Part shown: positions 12,342-23,384 of the stretch, piece by piece | Position numbering within the stretch: position 1 is the first letter of the stretch | How the letters are laid out: each line of letters starts with the position of its first letter | Assembly (NCBI RefSeq): GCF_029227915.1 | Contig: NC_079878.1 | Span: 34,065,501 to 34,129,500, forward strand | DNA length: 64,000 nucleotides | DNA from: Hydractinia symbiolongicarpus | Lineage: Eukaryota; Cnidaria; Hydrozoa; Anthoathecata; Hydractiniidae | Direction: 5' to 3' | The notes under the pieces: generated by a model | Databases searched by the model: none | Seen by the model: only the letters and a program-made list of their open reading frames with translations | Told to the model about the DNA's origin: nothing | Position numbers and translations under genes: made by a program

Positions 12342-12359
12342 CCGTTGTACCTTAAACGG
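12342..12359. other. Dyad CCGTT / AACGG with 8-bp loop (representative unit)
   Basis: A perfect 5-bp inverted repeat at unit positions 158-175. Both arms are among the most stable words of the unit, while the loop takes two main forms: GTAACTCA in outer units and GTACCTTA in interior ones. This is a conserved-arm, variable-loop pattern. Confidence 0.72.
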
Positions 12360-12366
12360 ACTGACA

Positions 12367-12431
12367 CCGTTAGAAAGTCAATGAAATGTAGTTTTTGAAA
12401 CTGTCGCTATTTCTTCAGCGCGCTATAACGG
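12367..12431. other. Dyad CCGTTA / TAACGG (representative unit)
   Basis: A 6-bp inverted repeat at unit positions 183-188 and 242-247, enclosing the AGTTT/AAACT dyad. Many interior units have CCATTA in the left arm, which breaks it. The CCGTT word also pairs with the other AACGG at position 171, so alternative foldings exist. Confidence 0.6.
12390..12402. other. Small dyad AGTTT-TTG-AAACT (representative unit)
   Basis: A 5-bp arm pair with a 3-base loop at unit positions 206-218. The common variant AGTTTTCGAAACT keeps both arms with loop TCG. Variants with GTTATTTTTGAAAC (t units) or GTACTTGAAAC (T type) lose it. Confidence 0.65.
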
Positions 12432-12485
12432 ATATGATTGGTCCCACAGTAAAGAGTGACTTATTTATCTACATTTATAAATGAA

Positions 12486-12500
12486 GCGCTACCACAGCGC
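12486..12500. other. Dyad GCGCT-ACCAC-AGCGC (representative unit)
   Basis: A perfect 5-bp arm pair with a 5-base loop at unit positions 302-316, overlapping an AGCGCT site. In many interior units both arms change together (ACGCT and AGAGC), and in b6 units the right arm is replaced by A8. The paired changes do not restore pairing. Confidence 0.7.
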
Positions 12501-13305
12501 CCAGTGTAATCGCTTAGTTCCGGCAATCATGTCAAATTAAGAAGAATGTTATTTCTTGGAGTCCAATTTTCTCATTTTTCACATTTATCAGGTCACAGTC
12601 CAAAGTTAGTTTAATTAAGTCCCACAGTCAATCGTTTCATTGTTAAAAGCGATGCAACCCAGTAATATCAGATAAATATCGCTAAATACATGTTGGTACG
12701 AACATTTGACCCAACCGTTGTACCTTAAACGGACTGACACCACTAGAAAGTCAAGGAAATGTAGTTTTCGAAACTGTTGCTATTTCTTCAGCGCGCTATA
12801 ACGGATAGGATTGGTCCCACAGTAAAGAATGACTTATTTATCTAAATTTTTAAATGAAACGCTACCACAGCGCCCAGTGTAATCGCTGAGTTCCGGCAAT
12901 CACGTCAAATTAAGAAAAATGTTTTTTCTTGGAGTTCAATTTTCTCATTTATCACATTTATCAGGTCACAGTCCAAAGTTAGTTCAATTAAGTCCCACAG
13001 TCAATTGTTTCATTGTTAAAAGCGATGCAACCTAGTAATATCAGATAAATATCGCTAAATACATGTTGGTACGAATATTTGACCCAACCGTTGTACCTTA
13101 AACGGACTGACACCGTTAGAAAGTCAATGAAATGTAGTTTTTGAAAGTGTCGCTATTTCTTCAGCGCGCTATAACGGATAGGATTGGTCCCACAGTAAAG
13201 AATGACTTATTTATCTAAATTTTTAAATGAAACGCTACAAAAAAAAGCCCAGTGTAATCGCTGAGTTCCGGCAATCACGTCAACTTAAGAAGAATGTTTT
13301 TTCTT

Positions 13306-15545
13306 GGAGTCCAATTTTCTCATTTATCACATTTATCAGGTCACAGTCCAAAGTTAGTTTAATTAAGTCCCACAGTCAATTTTATCATTGTTAAAAGCGA
13401 TGCAACCTAGTAATATCAGATAAATATCGCTAAATACATGTTGGTACGAATATGTGACCCAACCGTTGTACCTTAAACGGACTGACACCGTTAGAAAGTC
13501 AATGAAATGTAGTTTTTGAAACTGTCGCTATTTCTTCAGCGCGCTATAACGGATAGGATTGGTCCCACAGTAAAAAATGACTTATTTATCTAAAATTTTA
13601 AATAAAACGCTACCACAGCGCCCAGTGTAATCGCTTAGTTCCGGCAATCATGTCAAATTAAGAAGAATGTTATTTCTTGGAGTCCAATTTTCTCATTTAT
13701 CACATTTATCAGGTCACAGTCCAAAGTTAGTTCAATTAAGTCCCACAGTCATTCGTTTCATTGTTAAAAGCGATTTAACCTAGTAATATCAGATAAATAT
13801 CGCTAAATACATGTTGGTACGATTATGTGACCCAACCGTTGTACCTTAAACGGACTGACACCATTAGAAAGTCAAGGAAATGTAGTTTTCGAAATTGTGG
13901 CTATTTCTTCAGCGCGCTATAACGGATAGGATTGGTTCCACAGTAAAGAATGACTTATTTATCTAAATTTTTAAATGAAGCGCTACCACAGGGCCCAGTG
14001 TAATCGCTGAGTTCCAGCAATCACGTCAACTTAAGAAGAATGTTTTTTCTTCGAGTCCAATTTTCTCAGTTATCACATTTATCAGGTCACAGTCCAAAGT
14101 TAGTTCAATTAAGTCCCACAGTCAATCGTTTCATTGTTAAAAGCGATGCAACCTAGTAATATCAGATAAATATCGCTAAATATATGTTGGTACGAATATT
14201 TGACCTAACCGTTGTACCTTAAACGGACTGACACCGTTAGAAAGTCAATGAAATGTAGTTTTTGAAACTGTCGCTATTTCTTCAGCGCGCTATAACGGAT
14301 AGGATTGGTCCCACAGTAAGGAATGACTTATTTATCTAAAATTTTAAATGAAGCGCTACCCCAGCGCCCAGTGTAATCGCTTAGTTCCGGCAATCATGTC
14401 AAATTAAGAAGAATGTTATTTCTTGGAGTCCAATTTTCTCATTTTTCACATTTATCAGGTCACAGTCCAAAGTTAGTTAAATTAAGTCCCACCGGCAATC
14501 GTTTCACTGTTAAAAGCGATGCAACCTAGTAATCTCAGAAAAATATCGCTAAATACATGTCGGTACGAACATGTGACCCAACCGTTGTACCTTAAACGGA
14601 CTGACACCGTTAGAAAGTCAATGAAATGTAGTTTTTGAAACTGTCGCTATTTCTTCAGCGCGCTATAACGGATATGATTGGTCCCACAGTAAAGAGTGAC
14701 TTATTTATCTACATTTATAAATGAAGCGCTACCACAGCGCCCAGTGTAATCGCTTAGTTCCGGCAATCATGTCAAATTAAGAAGAATGTTATTTCTTGGA
14801 GTCCAATTTTCTCATTTTTCACATTTATCAGGTCACAGTCCAAAGTTAGTTTAATTAAGTCCCACAGTCAATCGTTTCATTGTTAAAAGCGATGCAACCC
14901 AGTAATATCAGATAAATATCGCTAAATACATGTTGGTACGAACATTTGACCCAACCGTTGTACCTTAAACGGACTGACACCACTAGAAAGTCAAGGAAAT
15001 GTAGTTTTCGAAACTGTTGCTATTTCTTCAGCGCGCTATAACGGATAGGATTGGTCCCACAGTAAAGAATGACTTATTTATCTAAATTTTTAAATGAAAC
15101 GCTACCACAGCGCCCAGTGTAATCGCTGAGTTCCGGCAATCACGTCAAATTAAGAAAAATGTTTTTTCTTGGAGTTCAATTTTCTCATTTATCACATTTA
15201 TCAGGTCACAGTCCAAAGTTAGTTCAATTAAGTCCCACAGTCAATTGTTTCATTGTTAAAAGCGATGCAACCTAGTAATATCAGATAAATATCGCTAAAT
15301 ACATGTTGGTACGAATATTTGACCCAACCGTTGTACCTTAAACGGACTGACACCGTTAGAAAGTCAATGAAATGTAGTTTTTGAAACTGTCGCTATTTCT
15401 TCAGCGCGCTATAACGGATAGGATTGGTCCCACAGTAAAGAATGACTTATTTATCTAAATTTTTAAATGAAACGCTACAAAAAAAAGCCCAGTGTAATCG
15501 CTGAGTTCCGGCAATCACGTCAACTTAAGAAGAATGTTTTTTCTT
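13306..15545. repeat. Region B six-unit HOR, copy 2 (2240 bp)
   Basis: Units start at 13306, 13679, 14052, 14425, 14798 and 15171, repeating b1 to b6. Reading copy 1 and copy 2 side by side, the only difference I found is G at 13147 against C at 15387. This near identity, against strong divergence between adjacent units, marks a very recent duplication or active homogenisation of the six-unit block. Confidence 0.93.
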
Positions 15546-17412
15546 GGAGTCCAATTTTCTCATTTATCACATTTATCAGGTCACAGTCCAAAGTTAGTTT
15601 AATTAAGTCCCACAGTCAATTTTATCATTGTTAAAAGCGATGCAACCTAGTAATATCAGATAAATATCGCTAAATACATGTTGGTACGAATATGTGACCC
15701 AACCGTTGTACCTTAAACGGACTGACACCGTTAGAAAGTCAATGAAATGTAGTTTTTGAAACTGTCGCTATTTCTTCAGCGCGCTATAACGGATAGGATT
15801 GGTCCCACAGTAAAAAATGACTTATTTATCTAAAATTTTAAATAAAACGCTACCACAGCGCCCAGTGTAATCGCTTAGTTCCGGCAATCATGTCAAATTA
15901 AGAAGAATGTTATTTCTTGGAGTCCAATTTTCTCATTTATCACATTTATCAGGTCACAGTCCAAAGTTAGTTCAATTAAGTCCCACAGTCATTCGTTTCA
16001 TTGTTAAAAGCGATTTAACCTAGTAATATCAGATAAATATCGCTAAATACATGTTGGTACGATTATGTGACCCAACCGTTGTACCTTAAACGGACTGACA
16101 CCATTAGAAAGTCAAGGAAATGTAGTTTTCGAAATTGTGGCTATTTCTTCAGCGCGCTATAACGGATAGGATTGGTTCCACAGTAAAGAATGACTTATTT
16201 ATCTAAATTTTTAAATGAAGCGCTACCACAGGGCCCAGTGTAATCGCTGAGTTCCAGCAATCACGTCAACTTAAGAAGAATGTTTTTTCTTCGAGTCCAA
16301 TTTTCTCAGTTATCACATTTATCAGGTCACAGTCCAAAGTTAGTTCAATTAAGTCCCACAGTCAATCGTTTCATTGTTAAAAGCGATGCAACCTAGTAAT
16401 ATCAGATAAATATCGCTAAATATATGTTGGTACGAATATTTGACCTAACCGTTGTACCTTAAACGGACTGACACCGTTAGAAAGTCAATGAAATGTAGTT
16501 TTTGAAACTGTCGCTATTTCTTCAGCGCGCTATAACGGATAGGATTGGTCCCACAGTAAGGAATGACTTATTTATCTAAAATTTTAAATGAAGCGCTACC
16601 CCAGCGCCCAGTGTAATCGCTTAGTTCCGGCAATCATGTCAAATTAAGAAGAATGTTATTTCTTGGAGTCCAATTTTCTCATTTTTCACATTTATCAGGT
16701 CACAGTCCAAAGTTAGTTAAATTAAGTCCCACCGGCAATCGTTTCACTGTTAAAAGCGATGCAACCTAGTAATCTCAGAAAAATATCGCTAAATACATGT
16801 CGGTACGAACATGTGACCCAACCGTTGTACCTTAAACGGACTGACACCACTAGAAAATCAAGGAAATGTAGTTTTCGAAACTGTTGCTATTTCTTCAGCG
16901 CGCTATAACGGATAGGATTGGTCCCACAGTAAAGAATGACTTATTTATCTAAATTTTTAAATGAAACGCTACCACAGAGCCCAGTGTAATCGCTGAGCTC
17001 CGCCAATCACGTCAACTTAAGAAGAATGTTTTTTCTTGGAGTCCAATTTTCTCATTTATCACATTTATCAGGTCACAGTCCAAAGTTAGTTCAATTAAGT
17101 CCCACAGTCAATTGTTTCATTGTTAAAAGCGATGCAACCTAGTAATATCAGATAAATATCGCTAAATACATGTTGGTACGAATATTTGACCCAACCGTTG
17201 TACCTTAAACGGACTGACACCGTTAGAAAGTCAATGAAATGTAGTTTTTGAAACTGTCGCTATTACTTCAGCGCGCTATAACGGATATGATTGGTCCCAC
17301 AGTAAAGAATGACTTATTTATCTAAATTTTTAAATAAAACGCTACAAAAAAAAGCCCAGTGTAATCGCTGAGTTCCGGCAATCACGTCAACTTAAGAAGA
17401 ATGTTTTTTCTT
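15546..17412. repeat. Region B HOR, copy 3, five units (1867 bp)
   Basis: Units at 15546 (b1), 15919 (b2), 16292 (b3), 16665 (b4/b5 hybrid) and 17038 (b6 variant with A8 at 17346-17353). The hybrid reads as b4 through GGACTGACACC near 16848 and then as b5 (ACTAGAAAATCAAGG). One unit was lost by exchange inside the shared word. The same hybrid recurs in copy 5. Confidence 0.88.
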
Positions 17413-19653
17413 GGAGTCCAATTTTCTCATTTATCACATTTATCAGGTCACAGTCCAAAGTTAGTTTAATTACGTCCCACAGTCAATTTTATCATTGTTA
17501 AAAGCGATGCAACCTAGTAATATCAGATAAATATCGCTGAATACATGTTGGTACGAATATGTGACACAACCGTTTTAATTCAAACGGACTGAGACCGTTA
17601 GAAAGTCAATGAAATGTAGTTTTTGAAACTGTCGCTATTTCTTCAGCGCGCGATAACGGCTAGGTTTGGTCCCACAGCAAAGAATGACTTATAAATCTAA
17701 ATTTTTAAATGAAGCGCTACCACAGCGCCCAGTGTAATCCCTGAGTTCCGGCAATCATGTCAAAAAAAGAAGAATGTTATTTCTTGGAGTCCAATTTTCT
17801 CATTTATCACATTTATCAAGTCACAGTCTAAAGTTAGTTCATTTAAGTCCCACAGTCAATCGTTTCACTCTTAAAAGCGATGCAACCTAGTGATATCATG
17901 TAAATATCGCAAAAATACATGTTGGTACGAATATGTGACCCAATTGTTGCAACTCAAACGGACTCACACCGTTAGAAAGTCAATGAAATGTAGTTTTTGA
18001 AACTGTCGCTATTTCTTCAGTGCGCGATAACGGATAGGATTGGTTCCACAGTAAAGAATGACTTATTTATCTAAATTTTTAAATGAAGCGCTACCACAGG
18101 GCCCAGTGTAATCGCTGAGTTCCAGCAATCACGTCAACTTAAGAAGAATGTTTTTTCTTCGAGTCCAATTTTCTCAGTTATCACATTTATCAGGTCACAG
18201 TCCAAAGTTAGTTCAATTAAGTCCCACAGTCAATCGTTTCATTGTTAAAAGCGATGCAACCTAGTAATATCAGATAAATATCGCTAAATATATGTTGGTA
18301 CGAATATTTGACCTAACCGTTGTACCTTAAACGGACTGACACCGTTAGAAAGTCAATGAAATGTAGTTTTTGAAACTGTCGCTATTTCTTCAGCGCGCTA
18401 TAACGGATAGGATTGGTCCCACAGTAAGGAATGACTTATTTATCTAAAATTTTAAATGAAGCGCTACCCCAGCGCCCAGTGTAATCGCTTAGTTCCGGCA
18501 ATCATGTCAAATTAAGAAGAATGTTATTTCTTGGAGTCCAATTTTCTCATTTTTCACATTTATCAGGTCACAGTCCAAAGTTAGTTAAATTAAGTCCCAC
18601 CGGCAATCGTTTCACTGTTAAAAGCGATGCAACCTAGTAATCTCAGAAAAATATCGCTAAATACATGTCGGTACGAACATGTGACCCAACCGTTGTACCT
18701 TAAACGGACTGACACCGTTAGAAAGTCAATGAAATGTAGTTTTTGAAACTGTCGCTATTTCTTCAGCGCGCTATAACGGATATGATTGGTCCCACAGTAA
18801 AGAGTGACTTATTTATCTACATTTATAAATGAAGCGCTACCACAGCGCCCAGTGTAATCGCTTAGTTCCGGCAATCATGTCAAATTAAGAAGAATGTTAT
18901 TTCTTGGAGTCCAATTTTCTCATTTTTCACATTTATCAGGTCACAGTCCAAAGTTAGTTTAATTAAGTCCCACAGTCAGTCGTTTCATTGTTAAAAGCGA
19001 TGCAACCCAGTAATATCAGATAAATATCGCTAAATACATGTTGGTACGAACATTTGACCCAACCGTTGTACCTTAAACGGACTGACACCACTAGAAAGTC
19101 AAGGAAATGTAGTTTTCGAAACTGTTGCTATTTCTTCAGCGCGCTATAACGGATAGGATTGGTCCCACAGTAAAGAATGACTTATTTATCTAAATTTTTA
19201 AATGAAACGCTACCACAGCGCCCAGTGTAATCGCTGAGTTCCGGCAATCACGTCAAATTAAGAAAAATGTTTTTTCTTGGAGTTCAATTTTCTCATTTAT
19301 CACATTTATCAGGTCACAGTCCAAAGTTAGTTCAATTAAGTCCCACAGTCAATTGTTTCATTGTTAAAAGCGATGCAACCTAGTAATATCAGATAAATAT
19401 CGCTAAATACATGTTGGTACGAATATTTGACCCAACCGTTGTACCTTAAACGGACTGACACCGTTAGAAAGTCAATGAAATGTAGTTTTTGAAACTGTCG
19501 CTATTTCTTCAGCGCGCTATAACGGATAGGATTGGTCCCACAGTAAAGAATGACTTATTTATCTAAATTTTTAAATGAAACGCTACAAAAAAAAGCCCAG
19601 TGTAATCGCTGAGTTCCGGCAATCACGTCAACTTAAGAAGAATGTTTTTTCTT
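17413..19653. repeat. Region B HOR, copy 4 with foreign patch (2241 bp)
   Basis: Units at 17413, 17786, 18160, 18533, 18906 and 19279. The start is b1 (with TTACGTCCC and ATCGCTGAATAC). From about 17570 to 18040 the sequence is of older, outer type, then b2 resumes at GGTTCCACAG (18042). The rest follows b3 to b6 closely, with A8 at 19587-19594. One unit is 374 bp. Confidence 0.86.
17570..18040. repeat. Outer-type patch inside an interior HOR copy
   Basis: About 470 bp reads like region A units: CAACCGTTTTAATTCAAACG, CGCGCGATAACGGCTAGG, TCATTTAAGTCCC, GATATCATGTAAATATCGCA, CAATTGTTGCAACTC. The region A unit at 4406 shares several of these (TGTTGCAACTC-like word, GATATCAGGTAAATATCGCA, TTCATTTAAGTCCC). 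The corresponding stretch of copy 5 is ordinary interior sequence. This fits gene conversion or a double exchange with a distant unit. Confidence 0.72.
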
Positions 19654-21520
19654 GGAGTCCAATTTTCTCATTTATCACATTTATCAGGTCACAGTCCAAA
19701 GTTAGTTTAATTAAGTCCCACAGTCAATTTTATCATTGTTAAAAGCGATGCAACCTAGTAATATCAGATAAATATCGCTAAATACATGTTGGTACGAATA
19801 TGTGACCCAACCGTTGTACCTTAAACGGACTGACACCGTTAGAAAGTCAATGAAATGTAGTTTTTGAAACTGTCGCTATTTCTTCAGCGCGCTATAACGG
19901 ATAGGATTGGTCCCACAGTAAAAAATGACTTATTTATCTAAAATTTTAAATAAAACGCTACCACAGCGCCCAGTGTAATCGCTTAGTTCCGGCAATCATG
20001 TCAAATTAAGAAGAATGTTATTTCTTGGAGTCCAATTTTCTCATTTATCACATTTATCAGGTCACAGTCCAAAGTTAGTTCAATTAAGTCCCACAGTCAT
20101 TCGTTTCATTGTTAAAAGCGATTTAACCTAGTAATATCAGATAAATATCGCTAAATACATGTTGGTACGATTATGTGACCCAACCGTTGTACCTTAAACG
20201 GACTGACACCATTAGAAAGTCAAGGAAATGTAGTTTTCGAAATTGTGGCTATTTCTTCAGCGCGCTATAACGGATAGGATTGGTTCCACAGTAAAGAATG
20301 ACTTATTTATCTAAATTTTTAAATGAAGCGCTACCACAGGGCCCAGTGTAATCGCTGAGTTCCAGCAATCACGTCAACTTAAGAAGAATGTTTTTTCTTC
20401 GAGTCCAATTTTCTCAGTTATCACATTTATCAGGTCACAGTCCAAAGTTAGTTCAATTAAGTCCCACAGTCAATCGTTTCATTGTTAAAAGCGATGCAAC
20501 CTAGTAATATCAGATAAATATCGCTAAATATATGTTGGTACGAATATTTGACCTAACCGTTGTACCTTAAACGGACTGACACCGTTAGAAAGTCAATGAA
20601 ATGTAGTTTTTGAAACTGTCGCTATTTCTTCAGCGCGCTATAACGGATAGGATTGGTCCCACAGTAAGGAATGACTTATTTATCTAAAATTTTAAATGAA
20701 GCGCTACCCCAGCGCCCAGTGTAATCGCTTAGTTCCGGCAATCATGTCAAATTAAGAAGAATGTTATTTCTTGGAGTCCAATTTTCTCATTTTTCACATT
20801 TATCAGGTCACAGTCCAAAGTTAGTTAAATTAAGTCCCACCGGCAATCGTTTCACTGTTAAAAGCGATGCAACCTAGTAATCTCAGAAAAATATCGCTAA
20901 ATACATGTCGGTACGAACATGTGACCCAACCGTTGTACCTTAAACGGACTGACACCACTAGAAAATCAAGGAAATGTAGTTTTCGAAACTGTTGCTATTT
21001 CTTCAGCGCGCTATAACGGATAGGATTGGTCCCACAGTAAAGAATGACTTATTTATCTAAATTTTTAAATGAAACGCTACCACAGAGCCCAGTGTAATCG
21101 CTGAGCTCCGCCAATCACGTCAACTTAAGAAGAATGTTTTTTCTTGGAGTCCAATTTTCTCATTTATCACATTTATCAGGTCACAGTCCAAAGTTAGTTC
21201 AATTAAGTCCCACAGTCAATTGTTTCATTGTTAAAAGCGATGCAACCTAGTAATATCAGATAAATATCGCTAAATACATGTTGGTACGAATATTTGACCC
21301 AACCGTTGTACCTTAAACGGACTGACACCGTTAGAAAGTCAATGAAATGTAGTTTTTGAAACTGTCGCTATTACTTCAGCGCGCTATAACGGATATGATT
21401 GGTCCCACAGTAAAGAATGACTTATTTATCTAAATTTTTAAATAAAACGCTACAAAAAAAAGCCCAGTGTAATCGCTGAGTTCCGGCAATCACGTCAACT
21501 TAAGAAGAATGTTTTTTCTT
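19654..21520. repeat. Region B HOR, copy 5, five units (1867 bp)
   Basis: Units at 19654, 20027, 20400, 20773 (b4/b5 hybrid) and 21146 (A8 at 21454-21461). It repeats copy 3 at an offset of 4108 bp, including the hybrid unit and the TTACTTCAGC variant. The match continues into the next unit (TTACGTCCC, ATCGCTGAATAC) and stops near 21670, opposite the start of the outer-type patch. Confidence 0.88.
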
Positions 21521-23384
21521 GGAGTCCAATTTTCTCATTTATCACATTTATCAGGTCACAGTCCAAAGTTAGTTTAATTACGTCCCACAGTCAATTTTAT
21601 CATTGTTAAAAGCGATGCAACCTAGTAATATCAGATAAATATCGCTGAATACATGTTGGTACGAATATGTGACCCAACCGTTGTACCTTAAACGGACTGA
21701 CACCGTTAGAAAGTCAATGAAATGTAGTTTTTGAAACTGTCGCTATTTCTTCAGCGCGCTATAACGGATAGGATTGGTCCCACAGTAAAGAATGACTTAT
21801 TTATCTAAAATTTTAAATAAAGCGCTACCACAGCGCCCAGTGTAATCGCTGAGTTCCGGCAATCATGTCAAATTAAGAAGAATGTTATTTCTTGGAGTCC
21901 AATTTTCTCATTTATCACATTTATCAGGTCACAGTCCAAAGTTAGTTCAATTAAGTCCCACAGTCAATCGTTTCACTGTTAAAAGCGATTTAACCTAGTA
22001 ATATCAGATAAATATCGCTAAATACATGTTGGTACGAATATGTGACCCAACCGTTGTACCTTAAACGGACTGACACCATTAGAAAGTCAAGGAAATGTAG
22101 TTTTCGAAATTGTCGCTATTTCTTCAGCGCGCTATAGCGGATAGGATTGGTCCCACAGTAAAGAATGACTTATTTATCTAAATTTTAAATGAAGGGCTAC
22201 CACAGAGCCCAGTGTAATCGCTGAGTTCCAGCAATCCCGTCAACTTAAGCAGAATGTTTTTTCTTCGAGTCCACTTTTCTCATTTATCACATTTATCAGG
22301 TCACAGTCTAAAGTTAGTTCAATTAAGACCCACAGTCAATCGTGTCACTGTTAAAAGCGATTCAACCTAGTAATATCAGATAAATATCGCTAAATACATG
22401 TTAGTACGAATATGTGACCCAACCGTTGTACCTTAAACAGACTGACACCATTAGAAAGTCAAGGAAATGTAGTTTTCGAAATTGTCGCTATTTCTTCAGC
22501 GCGCTATAACGGATAGGATTGGTCCCACAGTAAAGAATGACTTATTTATCTAAATTTTTAAATGAAGCGCTACCACAGAGCCCAGAGTAATCGCTGAGTT
22601 CCAGCAATCACGTCAACTTAAGAAGAATGTTTTTTCTTGGAGTCCAATTTTCTCATTTATCACATTTATCAGGTCACAGTCCAAAGTTAGTTCAATTAAG
22701 TCCCACAGTCAATCGTTTCACTGTTAAAAGCGATTTAACCTAGTAATATCAGATAAATATCGCTAAATACATGTTGGTACGAATATTTGACCCAACCGTT
22801 GTACCTTAAACGGACTGACACCGTTAGAAAGTCAAGGAAATCTAGTTTTCGAAATTGTCGCTATTTCTTCAGCGCGCTATAACGGATAGGATTGGTCCCA
22901 CAGTAAAGAATGACTTATTTATCTAAATTTTTAAATGAAGCGCTACCACAGAGCCCAGTGTAATCGCTGAGTTCCAGCAATCCCGTCAACTTAAGAAGAA
23001 TGTTTTTTCTTCGAGTCCAATTTTCTCATTTATCACATTTATCAGGTCACAGTCCAAAGTTAGTTCAATTAAGTCCCACAGTCAATCGTTTCATTGTTAA
23101 AAGCGATGCAACCTAGTAATATCAGATAAATATCGCTAAAAACATGTTGGTACGAATATTTGACCTAACCGTTGTACCTTAAACGGACTGATACCGTTAG
23201 AAAGTCAATGAAATGTAGTTTTTGAAACTGTCGCTATTTCTTCAGCGCGCTATAACGGATAGGATTGGTCCCACAGTAAGGAATGACTTAATAATCTAAA
23301 TTTTTAAATGAAGCGCTACCACAGCGCCCAGTGTAATCGTTGAGTTCCGGCAATCATGTCAAATTAAGAAGAATGTTTTTTCTT
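21521..23384. repeat. Transition from region B to region C
   Basis: Units at 21521, 21894, 22266 (TCGAGTCC), 22639 and 23012 (TCGAGTCC). The first is b1-like. Those at 21894 and 22639 are b2-like (GATTTAACC). The b2/b3-like pair recurs about every two units with moderate divergence, so a short dimeric pattern may exist. No regular six-unit order remains. Confidence 0.72.

Larger units (their letters stand above)
11066..13305. repeat. Region B six-unit HOR, copy 1 (2240 bp)
   Basis: Units start at 11066 (b1), 11439 (b2), 11812 (b3), 12185 (b4), 12558 (b5) and 12931 (b6). Markers: b1 AATTTTATCATTG; b2 GATTTAACC and GGTTCCACAG; b3 TCGAGTCC and CTCAGTTATC; b4 CCCACCGGCAATC and ACATGTCGG; b5 CCCAGTAATATC and CACTAG; b6 GGAGTTC and an A8 tract. 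Five units are 373 bp and b6 is 375 bp, giving 2240. Confidence 0.92.
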
